Assembly (NCBI GenBank): GCA_964035545.1
Contig: OZ037767.1
Span: 31,979,628-32,039,627 of the forward strand
From: Bugula neritina
Taxonomy: Eukaryota > Bryozoa > Gymnolaemata > Cheilostomatida > Bugulidae
DNA length: 60,000 nt
Direction of reading: 5' to 3'
Positions 25,001-36,405 of this stretch are shown one piece after another; position 1 is the first letter of the stretch; every line of letters starts with the position of its first letter. Below the pieces are notes generated by a model. That model saw only the letters and a program-made list of their open reading frames with translations, did no database searches and had not been told where the DNA came from. A program made the translations under genes and the position numbers.

Positions 25001-25614
25001 TGGACTGATATTAGTGTGTACTTTAAGGTGGGTGTCTTGTGGTGTGTCCTATAGTACATGTGCTATATGATATGTATGCATGCTATAGTACATGTGCTAT
25101 ATGATGTGTATGCATGCTATAGTACATGTGCTATATGATGTGTATGCATGCTATAGTACATGTGCTATATGATATGTATGCATGCTATAGTACATGTGCT
25201 ATATGATGTGTATGCATGCTATAGTACATGTGCTATATGATGTGTATGTATGCTATAGTACATGTGCTATATGATGTGTATGCATGCTATAATACATGTG
25301 CTATATGATGTGTATGCATGCTATAATACATGTGCTATATGATGTGTATGCATGCTATAGTACATGTGCTATATGATGTGTATGCATGCTATAGTACATG
25401 TGCTATATGATGTGTATGCATGCTATAGTACATGTGCTATATGATGTGTATGCATGCTATAGTACATGTGCTATATGATGTGTATGCATGCTATAGTACA
25501 TGTGCTATATGATATGTATGTATGCTACAATATCATCTATAAAATATTCTTCAGGAAATTGAAGCCATCGAGAAAGATGCGGAAGTGATAGAGGAAGTTC
25601 ACGATGAGCTGTGA
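22049..25614 (+). CDS. ER-luminal JmjC/cupin oxygenase with EF-hand-like loop and HDEL
   Basis: Nine coding exons: 22049-22455, 22912-22978, 23070-23186, 23775-23923, 24221-24397, 24569-24641, 24757-24822, 24926-25027 and 25555-25614. They give 405 residues. The ATG at 22049 opens a signal peptide (MAIYIALVCGLLLPISKTA). A JmjC/cupin-8 domain follows: VHTDSVENMNCLVAGTKRF supplies the HxD iron ligands (H172, D174), and WIHQVRSYNRNIAVNIWWD supplies the distal His (H249) and the family's closing strand. Residues 358-369 (DVGADGKVDALD) resemble an EF-hand loop, degenerate at positions 3 and 12. The protein ends VHDEL, an ER-retrieval signal. Sequons NRT and NLT also fit a luminal protein. The family predicts Fe(II)/2-oxoglutarate hydroxylation; the substrate is unknown. 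Human JMJD8 is also ER-luminal, but I do not recall it having this EF-hand plus HDEL layout, so orthology is not claimed. Confidence 0.88.
22460..22750. repeat. 14-15-bp minisatellite in JmjC intron after exon 1
   Basis: About 19 copies of TCTATACTCTCTCAG-type units, starting within 15 bp of the donor at 22456. Each unit contains pyrimidine-CAG, an acceptor-like string. Confidence 0.95.
23455..23745. repeat. 13-bp minisatellite in JmjC intron after exon 3
   Basis: About 22 copies of ACTTACACCATGT / ACTTACTCTATGT, ending about 30 bp before the exon 4 acceptor. Confidence 0.95.
23960..24215. repeat. AT-rich low-complexity repeat in JmjC intron after exon 4
   Basis: TATATTGTATTGTTCTACAA and ATTATGTTATATT repeats fill the intron between exons 4 and 5. 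No coding content. Confidence 0.8.
24410..24558. repeat. ATACTCTCAGTCTATGGCAT-type repeat in JmjC intron after exon 5
   Basis: Seven or eight imperfect copies of a CTCTCAGTCTA-containing unit start just inside the donor (24398). It shares the CTCTCAGTCTATA core with the array in the intron after exon 1 of the same gene. Confidence 0.88.
25040..25530. repeat. 34-bp minisatellite in JmjC last intron
   Basis: About 14 copies of a unit containing GCATGCTATAGTACATGTGC then TATATGATGTGTAT, filling the intron before the HDEL exon. Confidence 0.96.
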
Positions 25615-25674
25615 GAGTTTACGGCATTTTACTTCTGCTAATACTTCCTATTTATATACAGTTCAACTTCTGTC

Positions 25675-25800
25675 ATAGAATCAACAGGTCAGCTAGTGTA
25701 GCTGTAGAATCAACAGGTCAGCTAGTGCAGCTGTAGAATCAACAGTTTAGCTAGTGTAGCTGTAGAATCAACAGTTTAGCTAGTGTAGCTGTAGACTCTA
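25675..25800. repeat. 31-bp repeat in the JmjC 3' UTR
   Basis: Four copies of a unit with GTAGAATCAACAG and TCAGCTAGTGTAGCT about 60 bp after the stop codon. Confidence 0.88.
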
Positions 25801-26394
25801 CACAACTCTTCCACTTTGTTACTTGTTAAACTCATATTTATTACTGAGTCGACTGTTTCACTACCTTTTCATGTGGCTGTGATTTGACTTGAAATAAGTT
25901 ATCTTTTCTATATGCAGTTTCATGCAAATACTTGGATGCCTGTTTTTTGTCCATTTCTCTCCCAACAAGCTAAGTGCTTGTGCTCAATTGATCTTTATAT
26001 TGTTTACATTTTTAACTTTCTATTTTTGTACTAAACACCTATTCTCATTTGTAAAGGTTTTTTCTTTATATTTTACTTTTTCTTGTTAATTATGGAATGA
26101 TCTGAATTTTTAATTTTTTCAATGTTTCAATCTAACCAGCAATTCACTATAAGTTACTATTGTAGTTTAGTGAAATATCATTTATTGATAAAACAGTACA
26201 TAAAGTTTGTAACATAAAATCATATAAAAAATAAAACTTTTTTGAGCAAAAACATGTTTTGTATATAATATCAAGGCGTAAATTAGATCCTGTAGAAAAT
26301 AATGTTGAATATTAGAATGTAACTAAGCTCACTACAATATAAAGCAACACATGCTGGAAGTTGGTATGGTGCGTTTGTTACAACTTCCACTCCT
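25801..26394. other. Convergent intergenic region JmjC/MOXD copy A
   Basis: AT-rich 3' flanks of two convergent genes. An AATAAA at about 26230 could end the JmjC transcript. Otherwise nothing was recognised. Confidence 0.4.
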
Positions 26395-26565
26395 TCTAGA
26401 AAGAAGCGTATAGTAGACACTAGACCCCTCTAGAAAGGAGTGTATAGTACTAGACCCCTCTATAAAGGAGTGTAAAGTACTAGACCCCTCTATGAAGGAG
26501 TGTATAGTACTAGACCCCTCTAGAAAGGAGTGTATAGTACTAGACCCCTCTATGAAGGAGTGTAT
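26395..26565. repeat. 30-bp repeat near MOXD copy A 3' end
   Basis: Five copies of a unit with ACTAGACCCCTCTAGAAAGG then AGTGTATAGT. Confidence 0.9.
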
Positions 26566-26783
26566 AAACTGTTAAGCATATATGTTAGTTCAGCTTGATA
26601 TTAGCACTTCACAGGTTGAATATAGGGTGTGGACCCATAGGAAGTCTATGCTACAAGTAAGAGTTATCTTCTATTGATCATCAGTTATTTAAGGTTGATT
26701 CAATAAAACTAATAAGCAGACTCTAGCCTGAGATATAGACTATATATCATCATGAGGTTACATACCTGCGGTACATCCACAGG

Positions 26784-29700
26784 CTATAATGCATACGAAG
26801 ATCTTGCTGCCAGGAGTGTTGCTGACAGGAGAGAGGAGAAGAAGAGCAGGAAGTTGACCTTGAACTTGCTGCCGACACCGATAGTCCCGGCACAGTATTC
26901 TCCGTCTTCCTCCTCCAATTCAATTGGTGGGTAGTCTTGTGGGTTGAGTATGTCGTACTGAGCGCAAATAACAACACAATGTTCACCTGTGAGCGGGCAA
27001 CTCCGACTATAAACACTGTACATACAAGAGTTGTAACTTACGTTGTACATGCGTCCAGAGTTGTCAAGACAGTAAGTCACAGGGTATGTTTTGTCACAAG
27101 CTGTTTGAACCGTGACTACTTTCTCATCCGTCCAGTCACTGATGTTATCCAGCGCCTCGTATACGGACACGAGTGAGTAACTACCATAGTTTACCCTAGT
27201 AACCATAGTAACCATATCATTGTAACATTAGTACTCATAGTAACTATGTAATATATCTACTATATAACTATAACTTCCGAACACATAATACAACATATGA
27301 CACACTACATAGTACATCTTGTCACACACTATATAGTACATCTTGTCACACACTATATAGTACATCTTGTCACACACTACATAGTACATCTTGTCACACA
27401 CTACATAGTACATCTTGTCACACACTACATAGTACATCATGTCACACACTACATAGTACATCTTGTCACACACTACATAGTACATCTTGTCACACACTAT
27501 ATAGTACATCTTGTCACACACTACATAATACCTCATGTCACACACTACATAGTACATCTTGTCACACACTACATAGTACATCTTGTCACACACTACATAG
27601 TACATCTTGTTACACACTACATAGTACATCATGTCACACACTACATAGTACATCTTGTCACACACTATATAGTACATCTTGTCACACACTACATAGTACA
27701 TCTTGTCACACACTACATAGTACATCTTGTCACACACTACATAATACATCTTGTCACACACTACATAATACCTCATGTCACACACTACATAGTACATCTT
27801 GTCACACACTACATAGTACATCTTGTCACACACTACATAGTACATCTTGTTACACACTACATAGTACATCATGTCACACACTACATAGTACATCTTGTCA
27901 CACACTATATAGTACATCTTGTTACACACTACATAGTACATCTTGTCACACACTATATAGTACATCTTGTAACACACTACATAGTACATCTTGTCACACA
28001 CTACATAATACCTCATGTCACACACTACATAATACATCATGTCACATACACTTCTGGCTGTATTCCCAGTCCAGTGTACAGCCCATCAAAGTGATTGAAT
28101 ACGAATCCTGGGAAAGATTGACAAACTCCAACATCTCTTTTTGGGTAGTAGAAAAAGAAGGCGAGACACATTTCTTCCTCTGTTGCTAGTCCACCCTATA
28201 GAACATTATATCATACTTGCTATAGCATAGTTCTCTCTTCTATAGAACATTATATAATACTTGCTATAGCATTCATTCCTTCTCTCTGTAGTATATTATA
28301 TTCTCTTTCTTAGTAACATAATAGTCATATACTAGTAAACACTCACCACAGTCACTTTCTTTCTGGACAAGGAGTTGTAAATACAGGTGACCTTCAAAGT
28401 ATCTCCCTGAAACAAATATACGTCTGCTTAGAATATTCTGGAACTTGCTTAGATGTTGATCAGACAGTCAAAACAATAAACTATCCCAAAATCAGTTTTT
28501 CTAATGATTACTGTGATGTGGGAAATATATAGTGACATCAGAATAAATTCCTTAGCACAGTTTGATGACAAGATCACATGACAAGGTCACACGTCAAGGT
28601 TACATGGCAGAATCACGGGGCCAATCACATGTAGGGCTGGAAGGAAACCAGCATTCAAAGGAACTTAGAGTCTTGGAGGAACTCCACCACTGCATGAGGT
28701 TTAAACTGTGACCCTACTTACAGGCAATATTTTAGGATTCTGTTGAAACTGTCTCAACTCCTGGTAGTTGAAGTCATAGTGTTTGTCCTCGGCTAGTATA
28801 TGTAAGGGCTGGTCATCTCTATAATGTTCTACTTTGATATCCACTCCTATGAGGTGAGAATGCAGAGTGTACGCGAAGAAAGTCACCCCTTCCTCAGGTA
28901 CCCACTGTAACAAGAGAACAGGCACCCACTGTATCAGTTAGAGAACAGGCACCCACTGTATCAGTTAGAGAACACACACCCACTTTATCAGTTAGATAAC
29001 ACACACCCACTGTATCAGTTAAAAAACAGGCACCCACTGTAACAAAAGAACAGGCACCCACTGTATCAAGAGAACTCTGTGGTTAATAAAGTAACAATAA
29101 TGTAGTTGTATATGTTAACTTATGTCTGGTGGTATTTTGATAAAACACAACAATCAGTATTCTTGAAACACATTTACATATTTTTTACAAATATTTCTTT
29201 TCAATGCTACATGTTGACATGTTAAATAACTTAAAGTATACCAACTTCAAGTGACTTAGCTCACAAAGCTTGTGAAACTATCATATTATGATATCACCCC
29301 CCCCTCTCCCCCCTCTTCCCCCCCCCCCCAGTACAGTACTTGTATAGTCAACACCAATCAACTTCCTTTAATTTCAATTTAAAATACTTGCCTCTTTTGT
29401 ACAAGAGCTGTGACAGTAACCTGTTATCCAAAATTTCTCTTGCTTAGGAGGTACAACTATGCCGTGAATACCCCCACTTTGCAGTACGCCCATATCATTT
29501 GGACGTAGCGTTGGCGTGTACGTCATTCTAAGTCCAGACGAGTCAACCACACCTAAAGTATACAATACAACACTTGATAGACCCTGCTGCCTGTTCCAGA
29601 CTATTCTATCATAAGGCAGCATTGAGGGTTTGTGTTTGTATAGGCTGAAAGCAATATATACCTTTACACTCAAGCTTCAAACCAATAAGTAATCATGTTT

Positions 29701-32700
29701 AGAAAAGAGAAGACACCAAACCGGTCAACATGTGTGATATTATAATAAAGATCAAGTTGTGAGAGAAATACAGAAACGTTACCAGAAATCTTTTGTGGAT
29801 TATCATAATGAACTTCCATCATGAAGAATGCTGGAGATTGCTGGTCATCTGTTCCTATTGGAAACCCCGCCTCTGGTGGAAGGTGGAACTTCTACAACAA
29901 TTCATTGCAAATATTCCTTCCGTGTTGTACTTACCAGCTTATAAACTGCATACTGTATCGTGCTGTTGTGTTATACACTTGTACCTTGCTGTTGTGTTAT
30001 ACACTTGTACCTTGCTGTTGTGTTATACACTTGTACCTTGCTGTTGTGTTATACACTTGTACCTTGCTGTTGTGTTATACACTTGTACCTTGCTGTTGTG
30101 CTATACACTTGTACCTTGCTGTTGTGTTATACACTTGTACCTTGCCGTTGTGTTATACACTTGTACCTTGCTGTTGTGTTATACACTTGTACCTTGCCGT
30201 TGTGTTATACACTTGTACCTTGCTGTTGTGCTATACACTTGTACCTTGCTGTTGTGTTATACACTTGTACCTTGCCGTTGTGTTATACACTTGTACCTTG
30301 CTGTTGTGTTATACACTTGTACCTTGCCGTTGTGTTATACACTTGCAGTACCTTGCTGTTGTGTTATACACTTGTACCTTGCTGTTGTGTTATACACTTG
30401 TACCTTGCTGTTGTGTTATACACTTGTACCTTGCTGTTGTGCTATACACTTGTACCTTGCTGTTGTGTTATACACTTGTACCTTGCCGTTGTGTTATACA
30501 CTTGTACCTTGCTGTTGTGTTATACACTTGTACCTTGCTGTTGTGTGATACACTTGTACCTTGCTCTAACTTATACTATGTTTGAGATACAACAGAGGTC
30601 ATGACCTTACCGTGGCTCCAACAGCCCAGCCAAAGGTCACAGATCTGCACGAATCAGCGAACCCCGGCATCTCGTTTGTGTAGCACTCTCCCTGAGTCTT
30701 GTCGCTATCTTTGAGATGAGCCTTGGTGACATCATAGCAGCCGTAGAGGAGAATGTGATGCACGAATGCCTCGTGACCTTTTTGTATGACTGGCTCATAC
30801 TGTGGATACAGGATACGGGTTCAAAGTTCATAGTTCAAATATAAGTTTGTGTTGTTAGTTTAAATTATAGTATGCATATTTATTTGTGAGTATAAAGTAT
30901 TGTCAATATTGCACTTTCCAGAACTTACAGCAACTATGTGGTGCTTCCTGTCTATTTCTGGAAGGAAGTGGAATGAGCAGAAGTAGGAAGTAGATTTAGC
31001 TGGGATCTCATACTAAGTAATACATAGAATAATAGCAATACAATACATGAAGTAATACAGTACAATACATGAAGTAATACACTATAATACTACATGAAGT
31101 AATACAATGTATAATATATAGAATCATAAAACATGTTACATAAAGTAATATAATGTAATACATAAAGTAATACAGCAGCAGTTACATCATAGAGTTCTAG
31201 TACAAGACAAACTGCACACAATTTTCTGTCTATATATGTTGTCTGTATTAGAGTGAACTCCAGGATATTATGTTTAAAATAGTTAAATGTTCTGGTGACA
31301 GTTACAGTCTCTCTACCAAGTTCAATTCTATAGAACCAATTTGCTAAGAAACAATAATCAATAACTAATAATCAATAACTAATAATCAATAACTAATAAT
31401 CAATAACTAATAATCACTAGCTAGTAATCAATAACTAATCAATTAATAACTAATCAATCAATATGTGACTCACCTGGTCACTCAAGAAATCATGAGTCAT
31501 GGCATCGTCAGGAACCGCTCCGGTAGCTTCCGGCACTTCCAGCAGATATATACTCTTTGACCCTCTGTTGGCCAACTCGTGTTTGTCGCTAGCTGACAGC
31601 TCACTTCCTGCCGGATCAGCTTCTCCGTAAGCATAAATCAGTCGGGTTGTGTCCGTCTGCGGTGTGATAAACTGAGTAGACCAATTTCCTAACATATTTG
31701 TTGATTCTTAAGCTATATATATTTTTATTACACTGTTGTTGAAACTAAGTATATATAGCATTCAATAGTTTTGTCGGCCATATTAGTCAAATTACCTTTG
31801 CCTCACATGCATGTATGCAAAGCCAATTTTCAAGCTAAGCAAAGCATTCATACAACATTTATGTATGGTTTGGCAGGAATAATGTGTAATCGACTGGTAG
31901 GAACACCCATTCTGACATACACAATACAGTCTCCAATGAATAGACCACATAACTTGTTCTATATATACACACCTTTCTCATTGAATTATTAATTTATTAT
32001 TGATTTCTGAAGCAGCATAATATTTTTGCCTTGTCACCAACTATGTAGTATAATGAAAGCATATAGTAAGTAACATTTAATATAACCATGCTTTAACTTA
32101 TGGGGCAAACAACAACTTCCTTTGTAGCCTATGCCTTTGGACAAATATGCTATAAATAATTCACCTATACCTTTGGAAACATATGCTAACTATCTAAATA
32201 GTGAATTCACTCTTCTACAATACAAATACTTAAAACATAAAGTGCTTCTTATGTAAAGCACGTCAGCATTCCAGGAAGTATTAACTTATTTTAACTCTTA
32301 CTGAGGAATACTGATCAACCCTAACATCTGTTGTGACACAGTTAGTTTAAGGTCACACTTTTCATTTTCTGGCTCTTTGCCAGGTGCTTTATGTTCTATA
32401 TGAACAATGTTCCACTGATAGCTCGAACAGGTTGAATGTCACAGGAACAAAAAAAATATGAAAAGATAAAGAAACTTATGTTCTCCAATATACTTTTTTA
32501 TTTTTTTCAAAAACCAATTCATGTTTAAGTTATAGCTTGTTGAAAAACATAGTCCCCCTTCCACATTCTTTTCAATTTATACGCTCCTGACTTGTTATTG
32601 CGTCTCAATATGCCTTGTATTTGAGTGCTAGTTAGTCTCGCTTCACTAACTTTGCCTATACTTCACAAGTGCCAGTGCTGCTGGCTCAAAAGCTAAATGT

Positions 32701-35700
32701 TATAAACTGTCAGCTAAAACCCAATCTTGTATTCCTAGGTTGGTTGGCCTAAATAAAACAATAGTCAAATCATGATTTCATGTTTTAAAAATTTACTCTA
32801 TTCTAACCTGCTGCCTAGCTATAGTTCTATTTTTGATGTATAATTACAAAATTTGTGATACATTTTTTTGGCAACCATGTGATTTATAAAATGCAGTAAT
32901 GGTACTTATAATATTATATTATTATCATTATAATATATTATATAGTATTATGCGTGTTTTTATTATACTGCATAATATCTATTTTATTATTGTTGTTGTG
33001 CAAACAAGTGCAATTAACCTAGTTTTCAAAATGTACCTCTAAATTATCAGAATATCAGTTTAGATATGTTCATGCTTTGTAAGGTAAACCTAAAAAAAGA
33101 GGCTGTATTCCCAAAGTAAAGGGTGTTGAACTATGAACTATATTAGATTAGCCACTCTGCTACCAAGTGCATCAGTATAATATTATTATATGAATAGCTC
33201 TGATGCTTTGTCTCCGGTGGCTGGCTGCGATATGATAACTTGGCCAACTTCCAAGAGTTTAAAATTGGCGCAATTATTCAAGAGGTTACATACTGCACAG
33301 AGCTAGCAGTGATAGTAACCTTGCTATTGACAGTACTTATTACAACTGCCAGCATATAAGCTGCATTGTAGAATGCCGTTGGGGTAGGCTAGTAAAACCA
33401 AATTCTGCTCTCTAATATACCTTAGACACAATGCAGCAACACAATTTTTAGTTTCAAATTACATTTGCCACCCTTACATGAGCTGTGGGCTTCATAAAGA
33501 TTCATATGATTAGAGATTTATGCTATAGGCCCTATCTGTGCTAGTGTATGATGAAAATAACACACCATTGTCAAAGTTAACTTCAAGTATGTTGTTTTCC
33601 AGAAACTCAGTAATGTCCATTTATCTCTCGCATACAAATACTTATGTAATAGCATACAGTTTAAGTTTTATTTTAGAGCACATCTGCAAACTCTACAATA
33701 AGAGCTTGCTTTACCAGTCTATTTCAGACCTGTTTTTGTAGCTAGCAATACGCAAGCTACTTATTTTTTAAACTTTTGGGTTATTTGTTCAAAACCATTA
33801 GCTTTGCTAGTAACCTGAGACTATTGCATCAATTGACAGCCTAATAATTATAACCCATTTGCCGCGAAATATTCATGTAATGATAGTTACTCATATAGTG
33901 CGCGTTTCAATATCGACGACTGCGTGGTCCAGAGGTTAGAGGCCTCAGCGAGGAGTTGGTTGGTCATGGTTCAATCCTGTTTTGTTGCAATTTTTTTATT
34001 AACTTATGCAAATCCTACGCATGTATAATAAATATGGCTATAATTGTAAAGTTTTTTTTTAACTTTTGTTCAACAGTAAGACAACATACATGCATAATAA
34101 TTAGATACTGAACACTGGACTAAACCTTAAATTGATCTTATAGAATACAATGTACTTAAAATAATCATATGCGAATTAGAGAAACTGAAAGTACACCTTT
34201 ACTGACAAGACTGCAAAGTGAAGTGATTTAGCTGAAATTAACTCTGCCAAACAAACAAAGAATTATGTTGTGCTGAGGCATTTTCAATATATTATTGTAA
34301 CATAGTGAGATGATTCAGCTAAGTGCTAATGTAAAACAGGGAACATTATATTGGCAGAAATCCAATAGATTGCCAATTTGTGCGAGAGGGTACTATATGT
34401 TATTGTGATAGCGCAGAGCGGCAAACGTACTAGGAATGTTATAGTTAGTCACAGGAGCGTAGCTAGAACCACCATATGAAGAATTTAGAAAATTTCAGTG
34501 AAACTTGCAAAATGGTGTATGTTTTTACCAAATTGTGAAGAGCATAAACAGAATTTCAAAAAACAAAGAAAGTATATTAGAGAAAACATATCAAGGAATG
34601 TCAAGTTTAACTTTTAGACTTTATAAAATGAATCCCCTGTGCTACAGCAGTGGAACATGGAGGGTGTAAAATTTTACTTATTATGCAACAACTTTCTCAG
34701 AAAATTTTTAATTGAAAAATTAAAAAAGTATATGAAAGAGGAATGCAAGAGCTATCTTTTCATGTAAAATTTGTTAATGTGAGACAAAAACTGTTCGAGC
34801 TATCCCCTGGAAACCGTTTATATATAACATAAAGCAGTGCTTGAATCTGGAAAGTAATGACCTTAAACTAACTGTGGATGTATGGTGAGCACATAATAGC
34901 AGCTGTTGTGATGTATGGTGAGCACATAATAGCAGCTGTTGTGATGTATGGTGAGCACATAATAGCAGCTGTTGTGATGTATGGTGAGAACATAATAGCA
35001 GCTGCTAGGTTTTTAGATAAATTCAGCATCAGCTATGATCTGTCCTGCAATTTAAAATTAATTTGCTATCGTCACATGTTTCTGTGTGAAATTTAGGAGT
35101 TTCCGGAGTAACTCCAAACCCTCAGAGCTATTTTGGTCAAACGCCTTTTAATTTAAACTCTGACTCAGAAATCTAATAATTTATTCTATCTCCTGAACTT
35201 TCAGAATCTGAAGATACAAATGTTAAAGTGTAGTGTGTGTTTGCCTTAAATTGTGCCAAGTAATAAGGTATAATGTGTGCTGGACTTAAGTTCTAACTTT
35301 GAGTAATCTCTCACCGATATAGGATTGTCCGTGTAATCACACGTGTCTATTTTTCTTTTGTACTTGAAAGTGGATTCACCATCTTTTTCAGAAAAGGAAA
35401 TGAGTGTATAATCCTGAGACAGGTCTAACTCTGGCAGCTGATTGGCTATCCCATGCATATCCTGTGAAAATAATTCAGCCAATTGAAATAAACAGAACAC
35501 TCAACAAATCAGTTCACTGCATGTATGTATTAGTCACTAGTGAGAGAACTGGATTATCTCTAATCTAACCTTGATATGACCTTCACCATTAGAGTCCACC
35601 CACATCATCACAATATCAGCCCCTGTCATCGCTCCATTAGGGGACATTCCCAGACCCACCCATCCTGTAGTCTTACATTTTATCTAAAGAATACAATCAG

Positions 35701-36313
35701 GTTTGTTTGTATGTGTTTGTGACTACATGCCAACCTAAACTTAGCATTTTATATGTATTTCCACAAAATTGTGCAGATATTTCATTTCAAACTCATAAAC
35801 TGATTGAACAAAACATCTGTTGACACGATATATTATTCTAATACGAGATATTACGTACTCTGATATGATATATACTGATATGATATATGCTGATATGATA
35901 TATGCTGATATGATATATACTGATATGATATATGCTGATATGATACATGCTGATATGATATGCCTTTAGAAAGTTTAGAACTTGCTGAAGCAGGCACAGA
36001 GTGCAAGTTAAAGGAAGGCAAAAGTGGGCTAAGAGTGCATTGTAAAAGCAGACAATAACTTGAATAAACTTCACTAGATACTTCAATTGTCTTCAACGCA
36101 AGGAATATGTTGTGTTAGTAGCAAGTGATACAGAAAGCGGCAGCTGACCTAGTATAGACTTACCTCAAAAGTGATGTCACCTGATTTGTTAAATGACTCA
36201 TACGACCACAACACTCTGAACTTCTCCTGTGGGTCCAAGACTATGTGGAAATCCTCCTCACAGCGAGTCAGAAGGACATGAAGCAGCATCAAACTTGCTG
36301 CCAACACCTTCAT
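26784..36313 (-). CDS. MOXD1: DBH-like copper monooxygenase, copy A (MOXD1 type)
   Basis: Thirteen exons: 36313-36164, 35683-35570, 35461-35315, 31656-31474, 31012-30929, 30799-30611, 29891-29783, 29552-29392, 28904-28722, 28406-28347, 28195-28050, 27195-27042 and 26957-26784. They give 617 residues (human MOXD1 613). A signal peptide (MKVLAASLMLLHVLLTRC) precedes a DOMON domain (WVGLGMSPNGAMTGADIV, TCDYTDNP) and the two Cu-monooxygenase domains. Copper ligands are in place: HH240/241 and H317 (EVHYDNP) for CuH; H394/H396 (LHSHLIG) and M469 (EEEMCLAF) for CuM. The tail is acidic, then hydrophobic without a cytoplasmic end, as in a GPI-anchored protein. The family hydroxylates unknown substrates in the secretory pathway. 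Oddities: a GC-AG intron after exon 8, an 84-nt stop-free last intron, and a 3.7-kb intron 3. Last-exon start chosen by analogy with copy B. Confidence 0.92.
27297..28045. repeat. 24-bp minisatellite in MOXD-A intron 11
   Basis: About 31 copies of a unit with CACACTACATAGTACATCTT. It begins at the sense-strand donor (GTGTATGTGACATGATGT resembles the unit). Because 24 is divisible by 3, it is open on both strands and yields long false ORFs. Confidence 0.96.
28905..29080. repeat. 26-27-bp array copying the MOXD-A exon 9 acceptor
   Basis: Six to seven copies. On the sense strand the real junction is GTTACAG|TGGGTACCTG, and array units repeat TTACAGTGGGTGCCTG or ATACAGTGGGTGCCTG. The acceptor plus the first exonic bases are tandemly copied upstream of the real exon. 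Confidence 0.93.
29296..29332. repeat. Homopolymer C-rich tract
   Basis: CCCCCCCC runs broken by CTC/TTC within MOXD-A intron 8. Confidence 0.9.
29945..30570. repeat. 26-bp minisatellite in MOXD-A intron 6
   Basis: About 24 copies of a unit with TTGCTGTTGTGTTATACACT then TGTACC. Sparse T/C variants (CCGTTG, GTGCTA) recur, and one unit carries a 3-bp insertion. Confidence 0.96.
31015..31165. repeat. AGTAATACA repeat in MOXD-A intron 4
   Basis: Imperfect TACATGAAGTAATACAATA repeats directly next to the exon 5 acceptor (31013). Confidence 0.75.
31355..31460. repeat. ATAATCAATAACTA repeat in MOXD-A intron 4
   Basis: Seven copies of a 14-bp unit, ending about 15 bp from the exon 4 donor (31473). 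Confidence 0.88.
33918..33985 (+). repeat. tRNA-like / SINE-head sequence (Pol III A and B boxes)
   Basis: TGGTCCAGAGG at 33925-33935 fits the A-box, and GGTTCAATCC at 33968-33977 fits the B-box exactly, spaced as in a tRNA gene (43 bp). The acceptor stem does not pair and the anticodon arm is non-canonical (a CCTC-AGC-GAGG hairpin sits there). A T-run follows at 33991-33997. It is most likely a tRNA-derived SINE head or decayed tRNA, not a working tRNA. Confidence 0.35.
34875..35005. repeat. 33-bp repeat in MOXD-A intron 3
   Basis: Almost four copies of a unit with GATGTATGGTGAGCACATAA then TAGCAGCTGTTGT. Confidence 0.92.
35865..35965. repeat. 15-bp TGATATGATATATGC repeat in MOXD-A intron 1
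   Basis: Seven copies of a CTGATATGATATATG-type unit. Confidence 0.9.
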
Positions 36314-36315
36314 AC

Positions 36316-36405
36316 TTGATAGTAGCTGGCAGCAGTAGATAGATAGTAGCTGGCAGCAGTAGATAGATAGTAGCTGGCAGCAGTAGATAGATAGTATTAA
36401 GTTAT
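36316..36405. repeat. 32-bp repeat just 5' of the MOXD-A start
   Basis: Three copies of a unit with AGTAGCTGGCAGCAGTAGAT, directly upstream of the ATG on the minus strand, so within the 5' UTR or core promoter. Confidence 0.9.

Larger units (their letters stand above)
31657..35314 (-). other. Large intron 3 of MOXD copy A
   Basis: A 3.66-kb intron, the longest in the window and far larger than most of its neighbours. Apart from a short 33-bp repeat (34875-35000) and a tRNA-like Pol III box pair (33918-33985), it looks like unique AT-rich sequence with no recognisable ORF. An old transposon insertion is possible, but no terminal repeats were found by eye. Confidence 0.5.

Noticed and set aside
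27228-28094. Overlapping 265-270-codon ORFs on both strands
   Set aside because: A 24-bp repeat is a multiple of three and open on both strands; flanking exons and phases show it is an intron of MOXD copy A.
29793-30604. Three parallel plus-strand ORFs of 214-254 codons
   Set aside because: A 26-bp tandem repeat antisense to MOXD-A intron 6. All three frames are open, which is typical of repeat artefacts.
33538-33741. Short ORF in MOXD-A intron 3
   Set aside because: No motif, and it lies inside a confirmed intron; likely chance in AT-rich DNA.
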